From NCBI GenBank assembly GCA_002314195.1, contig DCCQ01000018.1, positions 1 through 64,000 of the forward strand: a DNA stretch of 64,000 bases, given 5' to 3'. A program made the translations under genes and the position numbers. The notes under the pieces were generated by a model. It did no database searches. It had not been told where the DNA came from and worked only from the letters and a program-made list of their open reading frames with translations. Positions 8,297-18,517 of this stretch are shown piece by piece. Within the stretch, counting starts at the first letter, position 1, and each line of letters starts with the position of its first letter. The stretch is from Bacteroidales bacterium UBA1077. Its GTDB lineage: Bacteria; Bacteroidota; Bacteroidia; Bacteroidales; UBA932.

Positions 8297-9430
8297 CTAC
8301 CTCACACTGAAAGCGAAGACGCAGTGGCTGGTGTAGGTCTCTCCGGGACGGAGGACGGCTGACGGCCAGTCTGGTTTGTTCGGGGTATCTGGGTACTTCT
8401 GGGACTCAAGACATATGGCGGTGCGGTGGCCATAGACAACGCCCTTCTTGCCGGTTACGGTGCCGTCAAGGAAGTTGCCGGCATAGACCTGCACGCCTGG
8501 CTCGTTGGTATATTCCTTAAGCACGATGCCTGTCTCCGGGCAATATACCTCGGCGGCCAGGACAGTATCGTCACCCTTGGTGTCGAGAACCCAGTTGTGG
8601 TCGAAGCCGTGGCCGTTGCGAACCTGCTCGTTGTCAGAGTCGATGTCATCCCCGATCAGTTTCATCTTCCTGAAATCGAACGGAGTGCCCTCCACGGAAG
8701 CGATCTCGCCGGTGGTCATGAACGTCGAATCCACAGGAGTGAAGTTCGAGGCGTTGATGTACAGAGAATCAGCCGTGATTTGATGATTCGCAGGGTCTCC
8801 GGACAGATTGAAGTACGAATGGTTGGTCATGTTGATGATCGTCGGAGCATCGGTCGTGGCGGAGTACCTGATGTCTATCGCGTTGTCCTCCGTAAGGGTG
8901 AAGGTCACGTCAGCGGTCACCTTGCCAGGGAAATTCGCATCCCCGTCAGGAGAAACGATCTCCAGTTTAAGATGCGAGGCATCGGCCTCCAGAACATTGT
9001 AGACCTTGTACTGCCATCCGTCAGGTCCACCGTGCAGACAATGTCCATAATTATTCTGAGGCAACTGGTAATCAATGCTGTCCAAAGTGAATCTGCCTCC
9101 GTTGATACGATTGGCGTAACGACCGATGGTGGCGCCGAAATCAGTCTGGTTGTTCTCCGGGAAATAGTCCGAAACCTTGTCGAAGCCAAGAACAACATCC
9201 TTGTAGTCTCCGTTTTTATCCGGAACCATCACGGACACGATCCTGCCACCGAAATTGGTGATGCAGACCTCCATTCCAGACTTGTTCGTCAAAGTGTACA
9301 GAGCAGTCTGCACACCATCACGCTCTCCCTTGAAATTCTCCGGATCCAATCCTGACTTTGTGAGGGTCGGACTCTGGGCGCAACCCATAACGAGGGCCGC
9401 CACGGCAAATGAAGCAATAAATCCTTTCAT
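8297..9430 (-). CDS. galM: Aldose 1-epimerase, lipoprotein form
   Basis: A GalM-type mutarotase that interconverts alpha and beta anomers of hexoses. The N-terminus MKGFIASFAVAALVMGC has a lipobox with Cys17, so it is anchored in an envelope membrane, as is common in Bacteroidales where sugars are processed in the periplasm. Family motifs are present: NFGGRIVSVMVP, GATIGRYANRI, the His in GHCLHGG, the catalytic-region His in NMTNHSYFNL, and the general-base Glu in CLESQKYPDTPN near the C-terminus. Length (377) is typical. It lies 21 nt after metG on the same strand and is probably read through from it. Confidence 0.92.
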   Translation of the reverse strand: MKGFIASFAVAALVMGCAQSPTLTKSGLDPENFKGERDGVQTALYTLTNKSGMEVCITNFGGRIVSVMVPDKNGDYKDVVLGFDKVSDYFPENNQTDFGATIGRYANRINGGRFTLDSIDYQLPQNNYGHCLHGGPDGWQYKVYNVLEADASHLKLEIVSPDGDANFPGKVTADVTFTLTEDNAIDIRYSATTDAPTIINMTNHSYFNLSGDPANHQITADSLYINASNFTPVDSTFMTTGEIASVEGTPFDFRKMKLIGDDIDSDNEQVRNGHGFDHNWVLDTKGDDTVLAAEVYCPETGIVLKEYTNEPGVQVYAGNFLDGTVTGKKGVVYGHRTAICLESQKYPDTPNKPDWPSAVLRPGETYTSHCVFAFSVR

Positions 9431-9451
9431 ACTATTAATTATGTGAATATG

Positions 9452-11656
9452 TCAACCTACTATAGCACCATTGTTAAGAGCCTCAGCAGGAGTGATGAAC
9501 CTCATCTTTCCATCGCCCTGTTTGGCCATCAGAATCATTCCACGGGACTCAATGCCACGGATAGTCCTTGGCTGAAGGTTGGCAAGGATGCAGATCTGCT
9601 TGCCTACCATCTCCTCCGGGGAGTAATATTCAGCGATTCCTGAGACAATCGTCCTCTTGTCGATTCCCGTGTTAATGCTGAGTTTCAACAACTTGTCAGT
9701 CTTAGGCACACGCTCAGCAGCAAGTACAGTGGCCGTGCGGATGTCCATCTTCTCGAAGTCCTCGAAGCTACACTCTACCTTCTGAGGAAGGACCTTCTTT
9801 GCAGCCTCCGCCTTCTCAGCAGCCTCTCTCTCGGCACGGATGGCGTCAAGACGTGCAAGCTGGGCATTGATGGCCTCATCCTCTATCTTGGCGAACAACA
9901 GCTCTGCGGCGCCGATCTCATGTCCGGCAGGAAGGATATTCTCATTGCCAAGGACATCCCAGCCGAGGCACACGCATTTGCCGGCGCCGGGGCAATTCGA
10001 CTGCTGTTCTACGCCCGAGGCTGACACCGTGTGCAGAGCGGCGCACTCGCCCTCCCTATAAGTGTTGGCGGTCTCCTGCTCTCCCTTACGATGGTCTATT
10101 CCAGCGCAGAGGCAGACGCCGAGCATCTTGCGGAGTTTCTCGGCGGCAAACGGGGTGAAAGGCTCGAAGGCTACCGCAAGGTCCGCGCTGATCTGCAGGC
10201 TGACATTGAGGATGGTGGCGCAACGCTCCATGTCTGTCTTGGCGACCTTCCAAGGCTCCGTGTCGGAAATGTACTTGTTGCCCACACGCGCGATCGACAT
10301 GGCGTCCTTCAGAGCCTCGCGGAAATGGAATCCGTCAAGATTCCTCTCAAGCGAAGCCTTGAGCGCCGGAATCTCGGCAAGAGCCGCCTTGTCAACATCC
10401 TGAAGTTCCCCGCAAACAGGTACTTTCCCATCGAAATACTTATGAGTGAGCACAATGGCGCGGTTCACAAAGTTTCCGAATATGGCGACCAACTCACTGT
10501 TGTTGCGTGTCTGGAAATCCTTCCAGCTGAAATCATTGTCCTTGGTCTCGGGCGCGTTGGCCGTGAGGACATACCTCATGACATCCTGCTTTCCTGGGAA
10601 CTGCTCCAGATATTCATGAGCCCAGACGGCCCAGTTGCGGGACGTGGATATCTTGTCGCCCTCAAGGTTGAGGAATTCGTTGGCCGGCACGTTGTCAGGA
10701 AGGATGTAGCCGTCCCCGTAGGCCTTGAGCATCGAAGGGAACACGATGCAGTGGAACACGATGTTGTCCTTGCCGATGAAATGTACAAGCCGGGTGTCCC
10801 CGCTCTTCCACCACTTCTCCCAAGACTGAGGAAGAAGTTCCTGGGTGTTGGAAATATACCCGATCGGAGCGTCGAACCAGACATAGAGAACCTTGCCCTC
10901 GGCTCCCTCTACAGGAACCGGCACGCCCCAGTCAAGATCACGGCTCACGGCACGAGGCTGCAAACCGCCGTCGATCCAACTCTTGCACTGGCCATAGACA
11001 TTGCTCCTCCACTCCTTGTGCTGTTCAAGTATCCACTCACGAAGCCACGGCTCGTACTGATCCAGAGGAAGATACCAGTGAGTAGTCTTCTTCTTGATAG
11101 GCTCAGCACCACTGAGTTTTGACCTAGGATTGATCAGTTCTTCTGGACTCAACGTGCTTCCGCACTTCTCGCATTGATCACCATAGGCATCCGGATTGCC
11201 ACACTTGGGACAGGTACCCATGATGTAACGGTCGGCGAGGAACTGTTTGGCCTCAGGATCGTAGTACTGTTCGGATTCCTTTGTGATGAACTTGCCCTCA
11301 TCGTACAACTTGCGGAAGAACGCCGAAGCGTTCTTCTCGTGCACATCCGAAGACGTGCGGCCATAGATGTCAAAATTGATTCCCAGACCCGTGAACGAGT
11401 CCTTTATGAGTTTGTGGTAACGGTCAACTATGTCCTGAGGAGTGCAGCCCTCCTTGCGGGCCTTGATGGTGATCGGGACTCCGTGCTCATCGCTTCCGCA
11501 GATGTAAAGCACATCCTCCCCCCTCATCCTAAGGTACCGGACATAGATGTCCGCCGGCACATACACCCCGGCCAAATGCCCGATGTGAACCGGTCCGTTG
11601 GCATAAGGCAACGCACAGGTCACAAGTGTTCTCTTGAATTTCTTTTCCATATTCAT
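9452..11656 (-). CDS. metG: Methionine-tRNA ligase with C-terminal tRNA-binding domain
   Basis: Class I synthetase charging tRNA-Met. HIGH motif HIGH is at residues 24-27, the zinc knuckle is CPKCGN...CEKCG, and the KMSKS equivalent is KISTS in [12 protein letters not shown] Trbp111/EMAP-like tRNA-binding domain occupies the last 110 residues ([15 protein letters not shown] onward). An unusual insertion of about 50 residues, roughly 513-562, separates RKMLG from [11 protein letters not shown], where other MetG proteins are nearly continuous. It contains six cysteines (CLC, GEC, NCPG, KCVC). The start is ATG 11656, with a second in-frame ATG at 11650. It is 5 nt downstream of dnaG and probably in one operon. 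Confidence 0.95.
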   Translation of the reverse strand: MNMEKKFKRTLVTCALPYANGPVHIGHLAGVYVPADIYVRYLRMRGEDVLYICGSDEHGVPITIKARKEGCTPQDIVDRYHKLIKDSFTGLGINFDIYGRTSSDVHEKNASAFFRKLYDEGKFITKESEQYYDPEAKQFLADRYIMGTCPKCGNPDAYGDQCEKCGSTLSPEELINPRSKLSGAEPIKKKTTHWYLPLDQYEPWLREWILEQHKEWRSNVYGQCKSWIDGGLQPRAVSRDLDWGVPVPVEGAEGKVLYVWFDAPIGYISNTQELLPQSWEKWWKSGDTRLVHFIGKDNIVFHCIVFPSMLKAYGDGYILPDNVPANEFLNLEGDKISTSRNWAVWAHEYLEQFPGKQDVMRYVLTANAPETKDNDFSWKDFQTRNNSELVAIFGNFVNRAIVLTHKYFDGKVPVCGELQDVDKAALAEIPALKASLERNLDGFHFREALKDAMSIARVGNKYISDTEPWKVAKTDMERCATILNVSLQISADLAVAFEPFTPFAAEKLRKMLGVCLCAGIDHRKGEQETANTYREGECAALHTVSASGVEQQSNCPGAGKCVCLGWDVLGNENILPAGHEIGAAELLFAKIEDEAINAQLARLDAIRAEREAAEKAEAAKKVLPQKVECSFEDFEKMDIRTATVLAAERVPKTDKLLKLSINTGIDKRTIVSGIAEYYSPEEMVGKQICILANLQPRTIRGIESRGMILMAKQGDGKMRFITPAEALNNGAIVG

Positions 11657-11661
11657 GAATA

Positions 11662-13704
11662 TTATTTTTCTCTTCCCAATCTGACTTTCACCAATTTAAG
11701 CGCCTTCTGCACCTTGAGCATCTCCTGCATGATCTCCATCACGCGGTCGCTGTCGGAAGCGGTCTGTGCCTCCTGAAGTTGCTCTTTCAACTCGCTGTCC
11801 TTGTTCTCCATACGGCTTTGCTGGAAGACCAGAATGGCCTTTGGAACATAAATCGTCAGCCACGACCCCTTTGACATCATGGACTGGCGCAGATGCTTCA
11901 CCGACAGCTCGTACCTCTCATCCGTGGACAATTGGGCGGCCACGTAGGCCACATCCCTGTCCTCTCCGTCCATCAGATGCTTGACGATCTCCTCCTGCGA
12001 ATATCCCTCATAATAGTCTTTGGAATATGCTTCGTATGCCTTCCTGAAGGCAGTGTTGGCAAATCTGGAATCATCCCCCTCCAACGCCTGACTGATGAAG
12101 TCAAACACAGTCAGCGCCTCCTCGTCCGAGCCAGGATAAAAGTCCGAATCACTTTGGAACTCCAATTTGCTTGTCCCGTAGGTGAGGATGAAATTCAGCA
12201 GGTCACGCTCGGCGGTCGCCATTATCCGGTTGTCTATCAAGGCATCCAGGCCTGTACGCCGGACAGGTTCTTCTGTGGCTTCGGCTGGCTCAGCCACCGG
12301 AGCGGCATCTGTGGCTTCGACAGGCTCAGCCACCGATGCCGCCTGAGCCTGACGCCTTTCACGGTCTGTGTTTTTTTTCTCCTCAATAAGCCTCTTGGAC
12401 CGTGTGACACCAATCCTTTCGTCCAAAATGTCACGCCTAATCTCAAACTTGTCGCTCAAGAAATCGACATAGACAGAGCGTTTCACCGCATCAGGAATGT
12501 CGGCAATCGTGTCAGCGATGTCGTTTATCACCTCAGCCCGTTTCAAAGGATCCTTGGCGGTGTCCTTCATCAACAGCGAAGACTTGAAATCCACGAAATC
12601 CATCTCAGCCCCGGCAAGGAATTCCTCAACCTCGGCCAAAGAATGTTTTCTGGAATATGAATCCGGATCATCCCCGTCAGGAATCAGCACCACCTTCACA
12701 TTCATTCCCTCACGCAGGAACATGTCGATTCCCCTCAAAGCGGCGTGGATTCCGGCGGAGTCTCCGTCATACATGATCGTGACGTTCTGCGTGAAACGCT
12801 TGATGAGGCCTATCTGCCCTTCCGTCAATGCGGTTCCGCTGGAAGCCACCACGTTGGTGATCCCGAGCTGATGCATCGAAAGCACATCCAGATAACCCTC
12901 AACCAGATAGCATTTGTCCTTGCGGGCCATCTCGTTCTTGGCGAACCAGATGCCGTAGAGAGACTTGTTCTTGACATAGATGTCTGACTCCTTGGAATTG
13001 ACATACTTGGCGTAAGGCTTGCCCGGCTCCTTGGACTTCAACGTCCTTGCCCCGAAAGCGATGACCCTCCCGCTCACAGAATGAATCGGGAACACCACAC
13101 GGTCGAAGAACCTGTCATGCAGCCGGTTGTCCGAATCGTACGTGGCGCACAGTCCCGTCTCAAGAAGATATTCATCCTTGTACCCGGCCGCCTTGGCCGC
13201 ATCAGTGAAAGCGTGGCGGCTCGACGGAGCCCATCCAAGGCCATATTTCTCTATGGTGGAGTCCTCAAGCCCGCGGGAGTGGAAATATTCAAGTCCCACA
13301 GCCCGGCCTTCCGCCGTCTTCAATTGCTCCTTGAAGAAATCGCCGGCATATTCAGAGACAAGCAGAAGGCTTTCGTTCCGCTGACGGTTCGCTATGTCCT
13401 CCGCGGTCTCCTCTTTCTCGACTATCTCGATGTTGTACTTTTTGGCGAGGTACCGCAGCGCCTCCACGTAGGACAGGTGCTCGTAGTCCATGATGAACCC
13501 GACAGCGGATCCCCCCTTGTGGCAGCCGAAACAATAGTACTGCCCTTTCGCAGGAATGACATGAAAGGACGGAGTCTTCTCACCATGAAACGGACAGCAA
13601 GCCCATAGGTCGGCCCCGCGCCTCCTGAGAGCCACAAAGTCACCCACCACCTCCTCGATCCGGGCGGTGTCAAGGATTTTCTGTACCGTTTCCTGTGGAA
13701 TCAT
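11662..13704 (-). CDS. dnaG: DNA primase
   Basis: Makes RNA primers at the replication fork. The CHC2 zinc finger has C37, H40, C58 and C61 (CPFH...CFGC). The catalytic core follows, with TOPRIM motifs [19 protein letters not shown] and [10 protein letters not shown], and a C-terminal helicase-binding region. The linker at residues about 457-477 ([21 protein letters not shown]) is encoded by two tandem REP copies at 12275-12334. Just upstream in the message an A8 run (12371-12378) encodes EKKN. The gene begins 1 nt after the DUF308 stop region, so it is co-transcribed with it and with metG. Confidence 0.96.
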   Translation of the reverse strand: MIPQETVQKILDTARIEEVVGDFVALRRRGADLWACCPFHGEKTPSFHVIPAKGQYYCFGCHKGGSAVGFIMDYEHLSYVEALRYLAKKYNIEIVEKEETAEDIANRQRNESLLLVSEYAGDFFKEQLKTAEGRAVGLEYFHSRGLEDSTIEKYGLGWAPSSRHAFTDAAKAAGYKDEYLLETGLCATYDSDNRLHDRFFDRVVFPIHSVSGRVIAFGARTLKSKEPGKPYAKYVNSKESDIYVKNKSLYGIWFAKNEMARKDKCYLVEGYLDVLSMHQLGITNVVASSGTALTEGQIGLIKRFTQNVTIMYDGDSAGIHAALRGIDMFLREGMNVKVVLIPDGDDPDSYSRKHSLAEVEEFLAGAEMDFVDFKSSLLMKDTAKDPLKRAEVINDIADTIADIPDAVKRSVYVDFLSDKFEIRRDILDERIGVTRSKRLIEEKKNTDRERRQAQAASVAEPVEATDAAPVAEPAEATEEPVRRTGLDALIDNRIMATAERDLLNFILTYGTSKLEFQSDSDFYPGSDEEALTVFDFISQALEGDDSRFANTAFRKAYEAYSKDYYEGYSQEEIVKHLMDGEDRDVAYVAAQLSTDERYELSVKHLRQSMMSKGSWLTIYVPKAILVFQQSRMENKDSELKEQLQEAQTASDSDRVMEIMQEMLKVQKALKLVKVRLGREK
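12275..12334. repeat. Direct pair of REP hairpins inside dnaG
   Basis: Copies at 12275-12298 and 12311-12334, in the same orientation, starts 36 nt apart. The stems are GTGGCT and AGCCAC, different from the dnaX copies but still complementary. The loop reads TCGGCTGGCTC in one and TCGACAGGCTC in the other. Spacing is a multiple of three, so both stay in the DnaG frame. Confidence 0.85.
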
Positions 13705-13705
13705 C

Positions 13706-14347
13706 CTATTCGTCCACCTTTGTGTAGTTCACTTCCTTGGCATCGTCCAGGCCCGAAGTCTCGATTCCATCCTGATCAGACAGCGGTTCGTCAGGCGTGT
13801 TGAAACGGATCTCGTATACCTCTTTTGCCTTGCGGATCCGCCATGATGAGATCAGTTCGGAGACTCCGTACAATAACAGGAAACTTCCGGCGCAGATGCT
13901 CATTACCCTCTCTCCGAACGGGTTGAAGAGCAGGAACGCCCCACCTATCACGGCACAGATAGAAAGAATCAAGGTGGAAAAACCGGCCCCGAGCAGGGAC
14001 AGGGTTCCGGCCAGGGCAAGCAACTGGATGCCGCCGAACAGAATCAGAACGATTCCTATCAGCGTCACGATGAAGCCGGCCACCCAAACCGGGTTCAGGA
14101 AAAGCAAGAGCCCCAGGATCAAATCCACTACAGAGTTCACTGCCATCAGCGGAAGTACTCCTTCCCTTTTTCCGCGTATGAAACCATAGAGCAGCGAGAC
14201 GACCCCGGAGGCCAACAGGAAAGCCGCTATGACTTTCACAACCGTCACCGAAGCCTCGTTGTCAAAAATCATCACCAGGCCTATTCCGATGGAAGCCAAA
14301 GCTCTGAGGATGCTGCTGAAAGAAGTTTTGTAGCCAAATGTGAACAT
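13706..14347 (-). CDS. DUF308/HdeD-like integral membrane protein
   Basis: 213 residues with about six hydrophobic segments arranged as repeated pairs, the pattern of the DUF308 (HdeD-related) family. A hydrophilic acidic tail of about 45 residues ends in NYTKVDE. HdeD in enterobacteria is linked to acid resistance, but the function of Bacteroidales members is not established. The gene heads the set dnaG, metG and galM on the minus strand. A -7-like box TAAATTTG (complement of 14376-14383) lies upstream without a clear -33. Confidence 0.8.
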   Translation of the reverse strand: MFTFGYKTSFSSILRALASIGIGLVMIFDNEASVTVVKVIAAFLLASGVVSLLYGFIRGKREGVLPLMAVNSVVDLILGLLLFLNPVWVAGFIVTLIGIVLILFGGIQLLALAGTLSLLGAGFSTLILSICAVIGGAFLLFNPFGERVMSICAGSFLLLYGVSELISSWRIRKAKEVYEIRFNTPDEPLSDQDGIETSGLDDAKEVNYTKVDE

Positions 14348-14408
14348 AATAATATTCGTTGTTAATTACAATTTACAAATTTAAGTAAAAAATACTATAT
14401 TCGTGCCT

Positions 14409-15260
14409 ATGTTTTTTGATACACACAACCATAGCCAATTCTCCTTTGACGGAGAGGGCACAACTGTTGAAAAGAGTGCCATCGCCGCGGCGGAAAAAGG
14501 ACTCGGAGGAATATGTTTCTCCGACCACTGTGATTTCTACGTTCCTAAGATGAAGGAGGAGTTCGAGCCTATCGTCAGCGAGGTATTCGATGTAGAGGCG
14601 CAGCAGGCCGAGATCGATAGGATGAACGGGCTCATCGCCAACGGGGCTTTCGGGAAGGCAGCATCCAAAAAGTTCAAGATATTCAAGGGAATAGAACTCG
14701 GCCTTGGTGAAAATAACCACGAACGGACCAGAGAACTTCTCTCGAAACACAAGTTCGACCAGATCATCGCCTCTGTTCACTATCTTGAGGACACGGATCC
14801 ATACTTCGGGCCTTATTTCAAGGGAAAGAACTGGAAGGAGGCTTACGGCCGCTATCTCGAAACCATACTCCGGGAAATGCGCTGGCTCGGAGACTTCGAC
14901 ATCATGGGGCACTTCGACTATGTGGCGCGCTACGCCCCGTACCCTAAGGAAAGTGTTTTGTACCGGGACTTTCCGGGGCTGTTCGATGAGATTTTCAAGT
15001 ACTTGATCGAGAATGGGAAAGGGCTGGAAATCAACACCAAAAGCTACAAGACTTACGGATTGCGCACGCCGCAGCTTGACAAGGACATCCTGATAAGGTA
15101 CATGGAGCTTGGCGGGGAGATCATCTGCATAGGGTCAGATTCCCACACGCCGGAGCAAGTCGGAGACAGGTTCGACTATTTCGCACAATATGTCAAGATG
15201 TTCGGATTCCGGAGGCTCGGCCATTATGAAGGCCGACGACTCAGAATGGTGACAATCTAA
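14409..15260 (+). CDS. PHP-domain phosphatase, histidinol-phosphatase (HisK) type
   Basis: About 283 residues. I choose ATG 14409 (MFFDTHNHSQFSFDG) rather than GTG 14403. The metal-binding PHP motifs are present: DTHNHS at the N-terminus, FSDHCDFY, the Glu in KGIELG, ASVHYL, the His in GHFDYV and the C-terminal GSDSHTPEQVG. This is the HisJ/HisK family that hydrolyses histidinol phosphate, although family members also act on other phosphate esters and no other his gene is in view. It is convergent with recQ and the stop codons overlap by 4 nt. Confidence 0.82.
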   Translation: MFFDTHNHSQFSFDGEGTTVEKSAIAAAEKGLGGICFSDHCDFYVPKMKEEFEPIVSEVFDVEAQQAEIDRMNGLIANGAFGKAASKKFKIFKGIELGLGENNHERTRELLSKHKFDQIIASVHYLEDTDPYFGPYFKGKNWKEAYGRYLETILREMRWLGDFDIMGHFDYVARYAPYPKESVLYRDFPGLFDEIFKYLIENGKGLEINTKSYKTYGLRTPQLDKDILIRYMELGGEIICIGSDSHTPEQVGDRFDYFAQYVKMFGFRRLGHYEGRRLRMVTI

Positions 15261-17464
15261 GAGGCAATCTCGCAGAGGAATTTTATCCTCACAAGACGTA
15301 TCTCCATCTCCTCATAGTCTGAGCCCAACTCCTTGATAGCCTCCTCCACCGAGTCCGAGGTCGCCTCACTTTTGAAATATTCATAGATCTCATCAACCAC
15401 CTCATCATCAATGGTCTGGCTGATATAGTAATTCAGATCCAGTTTGGTACCGGAGGACACGATGCCTTCAATCTCGCTGACCAATTCATCCAAATCCAGT
15501 TCCTTGGCGTCCGCGATGTCCTCCAACGACATGCGCCTGTCGACGCTTTGAATGATGAATATCTTGTCGGCGCTTTTGGTAGGAACTGATTTCACCACGA
15601 AATCTTCCGGCCTTGTGATGTCGTTCTCCTCCACGTACCTGCGGATAAAGTCGATGAACTCTTTCCCGTACTTACGGGCCTTTCCCTCCCCGACTCCTTG
15701 ACAATTATGAAGTTCCTCATATGTGACCGGGTACAGGATTGACATGTCCTCCAACGCCGGGTCTCCGAATATGATCCATGGCTGGAGACCCAGTTTTTTG
15801 GAGAGATCCTTTCTCAGGCTCTTCAGCATGGAAAGCAATGCGGCGTCACCACCTCCTCCCTTCATGGACGTTCCAGACGGAGCATCGTCATCATCGTCAT
15901 CATCAGAGCCTTTCCCTTTGAAAGCCCTGTCCTCCACCAGACGGACCTCGTAAGGATTCGCGAAGAACTCCTCGCCTTTGCTTGTGACATAGATCAATCC
16001 GTACGTTTCTATTTCTTTTTCAAGAAGATGCATCAAGAGTCCCTGATGGATGACAGCACACCAGAAACCTACACCATGCTCCTTTCCGGAGCCGAAAAGC
16101 GGGAATATGTCGTGACGGTAAGATTTTATCATGGCATTGCTCTGTCCTGCCAGCACCGAAGCCAGGTGCTCAATCTTGAAATGCTCAGGAAGAGACTTTA
16201 TCAGTCTTATCACCAAACTCATCTCCTTGCGCCCGTCGAAGGTAGCCTTTGGGTTGACACAATTGTCACACATGCAGCAATTGTCCTTAGGGTAGTCCTC
16301 CCCGAAATAATTCAGGAGCATCCTTCTACGGCAAACGCTGGACTCCGCGTAAGCCACTGTGTCCATGAGCAGCTGCCGGCCTATTTCCTGCTCGGAAACC
16401 GGTTTGCCCTGCATGAACTTCTCCAGTTTGCGTATGTCCTTGTAACTGTAGTAGGTAATGCACTCGGCGTTTTCCCCGTCCCTGCCGGCCCTTCCCGTCT
16501 CCTGATAGTAACCCTCGATGCTCTTAGGAATGTCATAGTGGATGACAAAGCGGACATCCGGCTTGTCTATTCCCATGCCGAACGCTATGGTGGCCACTAT
16601 CACATCCACATCCTCCATCAGGAACCTGTCCTGATTCTCTGCCCTGGTCTTGGCATCCAGACCGGCATGATAAGGCAGCGCACGTATGCCGTTGATTTCC
16701 AAAAGTCTCGCCACCTCCTCCACTTTCTTGCGGCTCAGGCAATATATGATTCCGGACTTCCCCGGATGTTGCTTGATGTATCGTATTATGTCCTTGTCAG
16801 GATCCACCTTGTCACGAACCTCATAATACAGGTTAGGCCTGTTGAAGGAGGACTTGAAGACCTTCGCGTCCATGATTCCAAGATTCTTCTGAATGTCGTT
16901 CTGAACCTTAGGAGTCGCTGTCGCCGTCAACGCTATGATCGGAGCCTTGCCGATCGTCTGGACCATATCCTTTATGCGCCTGTACTCCGGCCGGAAGTCA
17001 TGTCCCCATTCCGAGATGCAATGCGCCTCATCCACGGCGTAGAAAGAGATGTTGACTTCCTTGAGCAAGTCCACGTTCTCCTCTTTCGTCAAAGACTCGG
17101 GAGCCACGTACAGCAGTTTGGTCACTCCGGAAAGCACATCCGCCCGCACCTCTTGGATCTGAGCCCTGTTCAAGGATGAGTTAAGGAAGTGCGCGACTCC
17201 ATTCTGCTCCTCCACGAATCCTCTGATCACATCCACCTGATTCTTCATCAAGGCGATCAAAGGAGAGATGACGATGGCTGTTCCCGGCATCACCAAGGCC
17301 GGCAACTGGAAGCACAAAGATTTCCCGCCCCCTGTCGGCATAAGGACGAATGTGTCCTTGCCGTCCAGCAGATTACGGATAATCTTCTCCTGGTCTCCCT
17401 TGAAGGAATCGAAACCGAAGAACTCTTTCAGTTTGGAATTCAGCAACGACGAGTCAATTTCCAT
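15257..17464 (-). CDS. recQ: ATP-dependent DNA helicase RecQ
   Basis: 3'-5' helicase in recombination and fork repair. Walker A MPTGGGKS is at residues 42-49, the DEAH-type box is AVDEAHCISEWGHDFRPEY, motif VI is QETGRAGRDG, and the RecQ zinc cysteines appear in CRRRMLLNYFGE...CCMCDNC. An RQC domain, an HRDC domain (around PALEDMSILYPVTYEELHN) and a C-terminal HTH_40-like region complete it. An acidic run of seven Asp lies between RQC and HRDC. Length (735) fits Bacteroidetes RecQ. Confidence 0.95.
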   Translation of the reverse strand: MEIDSSLLNSKLKEFFGFDSFKGDQEKIIRNLLDGKDTFVLMPTGGGKSLCFQLPALVMPGTAIVISPLIALMKNQVDVIRGFVEEQNGVAHFLNSSLNRAQIQEVRADVLSGVTKLLYVAPESLTKEENVDLLKEVNISFYAVDEAHCISEWGHDFRPEYRRIKDMVQTIGKAPIIALTATATPKVQNDIQKNLGIMDAKVFKSSFNRPNLYYEVRDKVDPDKDIIRYIKQHPGKSGIIYCLSRKKVEEVARLLEINGIRALPYHAGLDAKTRAENQDRFLMEDVDVIVATIAFGMGIDKPDVRFVIHYDIPKSIEGYYQETGRAGRDGENAECITYYSYKDIRKLEKFMQGKPVSEQEIGRQLLMDTVAYAESSVCRRRMLLNYFGEDYPKDNCCMCDNCVNPKATFDGRKEMSLVIRLIKSLPEHFKIEHLASVLAGQSNAMIKSYRHDIFPLFGSGKEHGVGFWCAVIHQGLLMHLLEKEIETYGLIYVTSKGEEFFANPYEVRLVEDRAFKGKGSDDDDDDDAPSGTSMKGGGGDAALLSMLKSLRKDLSKKLGLQPWIIFGDPALEDMSILYPVTYEELHNCQGVGEGKARKYGKEFIDFIRRYVEENDITRPEDFVVKSVPTKSADKIFIIQSVDRRMSLEDIADAKELDLDELVSEIEGIVSSGTKLDLNYYISQTIDDEVVDEIYEYFKSEATSDSVEEAIKELGSDYEEMEIRLVRIKFLCEIAS

Positions 17465-17623
17465 AGAATTTCCGAATTATTTCTAAAAATAGTGATTGTT
17501 TTCGGCATAAGCAAGCATTTTGCGACTTTATAGATAATAAAACCAATTATTTTTACGATATTTGCAAGACTTTCGGGGCATAGCGCCACCGAGGCAAAAG
17601 ACAACATATAAAATCTGTATAGT

Positions 17624-18436
17624 ATGAAAACAATGAAAATGCTTGCGGCCTCAGCGATGATTCTTTCCATCGTGGCCTGCAACTCAAACAGCGTCAGCGG
17701 CAAGGCTGACGGTGCGGACAGCACGGCGGTCGCCGCCGCTCCTCAAAAACCGGCAAGTGCCAAGGAACTCCTTCCTTCAAAGGCCACTGTTGACTCAGTC
17801 AGCTACCTCCTCGGCATCCAGCTCGGCTCCATGATCAAGAACTACAACATGGGTGACCTCAACTTCAACATGATCAAGAAAGGAGCCGCCGATTTTGTGG
17901 CTTCCAAGGGCAACCCGCGCGACGAGGAGTTCACCAAGCAGTTCAAGGTGAACCCTGAGGAAATGAACAGGATCATGAACGATTTCGTTCAGAAGAGGGC
18001 TGAATATGTAGGTGCCATCAACAAGGAGAAGGAGCAGAAGTTCCTTGAGGCCAACCGCAAGAAGGAAGGCGTTCAGGAGACTGAATCCGGACTCCAGTAC
18101 ATCATCGTCGAGGCCGGAAGCGACGTCAAGCCGAAATCCGCCAAGGACACAGTCTATGTTCACTACAAGCTCTCACTCACCGACGGCACCGTCGTAGAGG
18201 AAGTCAAAGAGGATCAGGATGCTGTCATGCTTACCCTCAACAGAGTCATTCCAGCATGGACAGAAGGTCTCCAGCTCCTTGGAGAAGGCGGCAAGGCGAC
18301 CCTCTTTGTGCCTTCAGAACTTGGCTACGGTGAGCGTGGTTCCAATGGCATCGACCCTAACTCGACCCTCGTGTTTGACATTCAGCTCGACTCTGTCAAG
18401 GTTTTTGTCGAGCCTGCGGTTGAGGACAAGAAATAA
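17624..18436 (+). CDS. FKBP-type peptidyl-prolyl isomerase, lipoprotein
   Basis: Envelope protein-folding isomerase. The lipobox SIVAC places the lipidated residue at Cys19. An N-terminal dimerisation-type region (SVSYLLGIQLGSMIKN) resembles FkpA/Mip, and the FKBP domain occupies the last 120 residues (DTVYVHYKLSLTDGTVVEE, IPAWTEGLQLLGEGGKATLFVPSELGYGERG, STLVFDIQLDSV). It has its own terminator at 18461-18500 and is followed by the DUF3127 gene. Confidence 0.92.
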   Translation: MKTMKMLAASAMILSIVACNSNSVSGKADGADSTAVAAAPQKPASAKELLPSKATVDSVSYLLGIQLGSMIKNYNMGDLNFNMIKKGAADFVASKGNPRDEEFTKQFKVNPEEMNRIMNDFVQKRAEYVGAINKEKEQKFLEANRKKEGVQETESGLQYIIVEAGSDVKPKSAKDTVYVHYKLSLTDGTVVEEVKEDQDAVMLTLNRVIPAWTEGLQLLGEGGKATLFVPSELGYGERGSNGIDPNSTLVFDIQLDSVKVFVEPAVEDKK

Positions 18437-18460
18437 TCACTGCCTCAGGCAGCGTATGAC

Positions 18461-18500
18461 AAGCCTGCTTTGCGCCCGGCGCCGAGCAGGTTTAATTTTT
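18461..18500 (+). terminator. Rho-independent terminator after FKBP gene
   Basis: Stem AAGCCTGCT (18461-18469) against AGCAGGTTT (18485-18493), nine pairs with one G-U, followed by AATTTTT. Confidence 0.6.
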
Positions 18501-18517
18501 ACAAGACAAAGAATATC

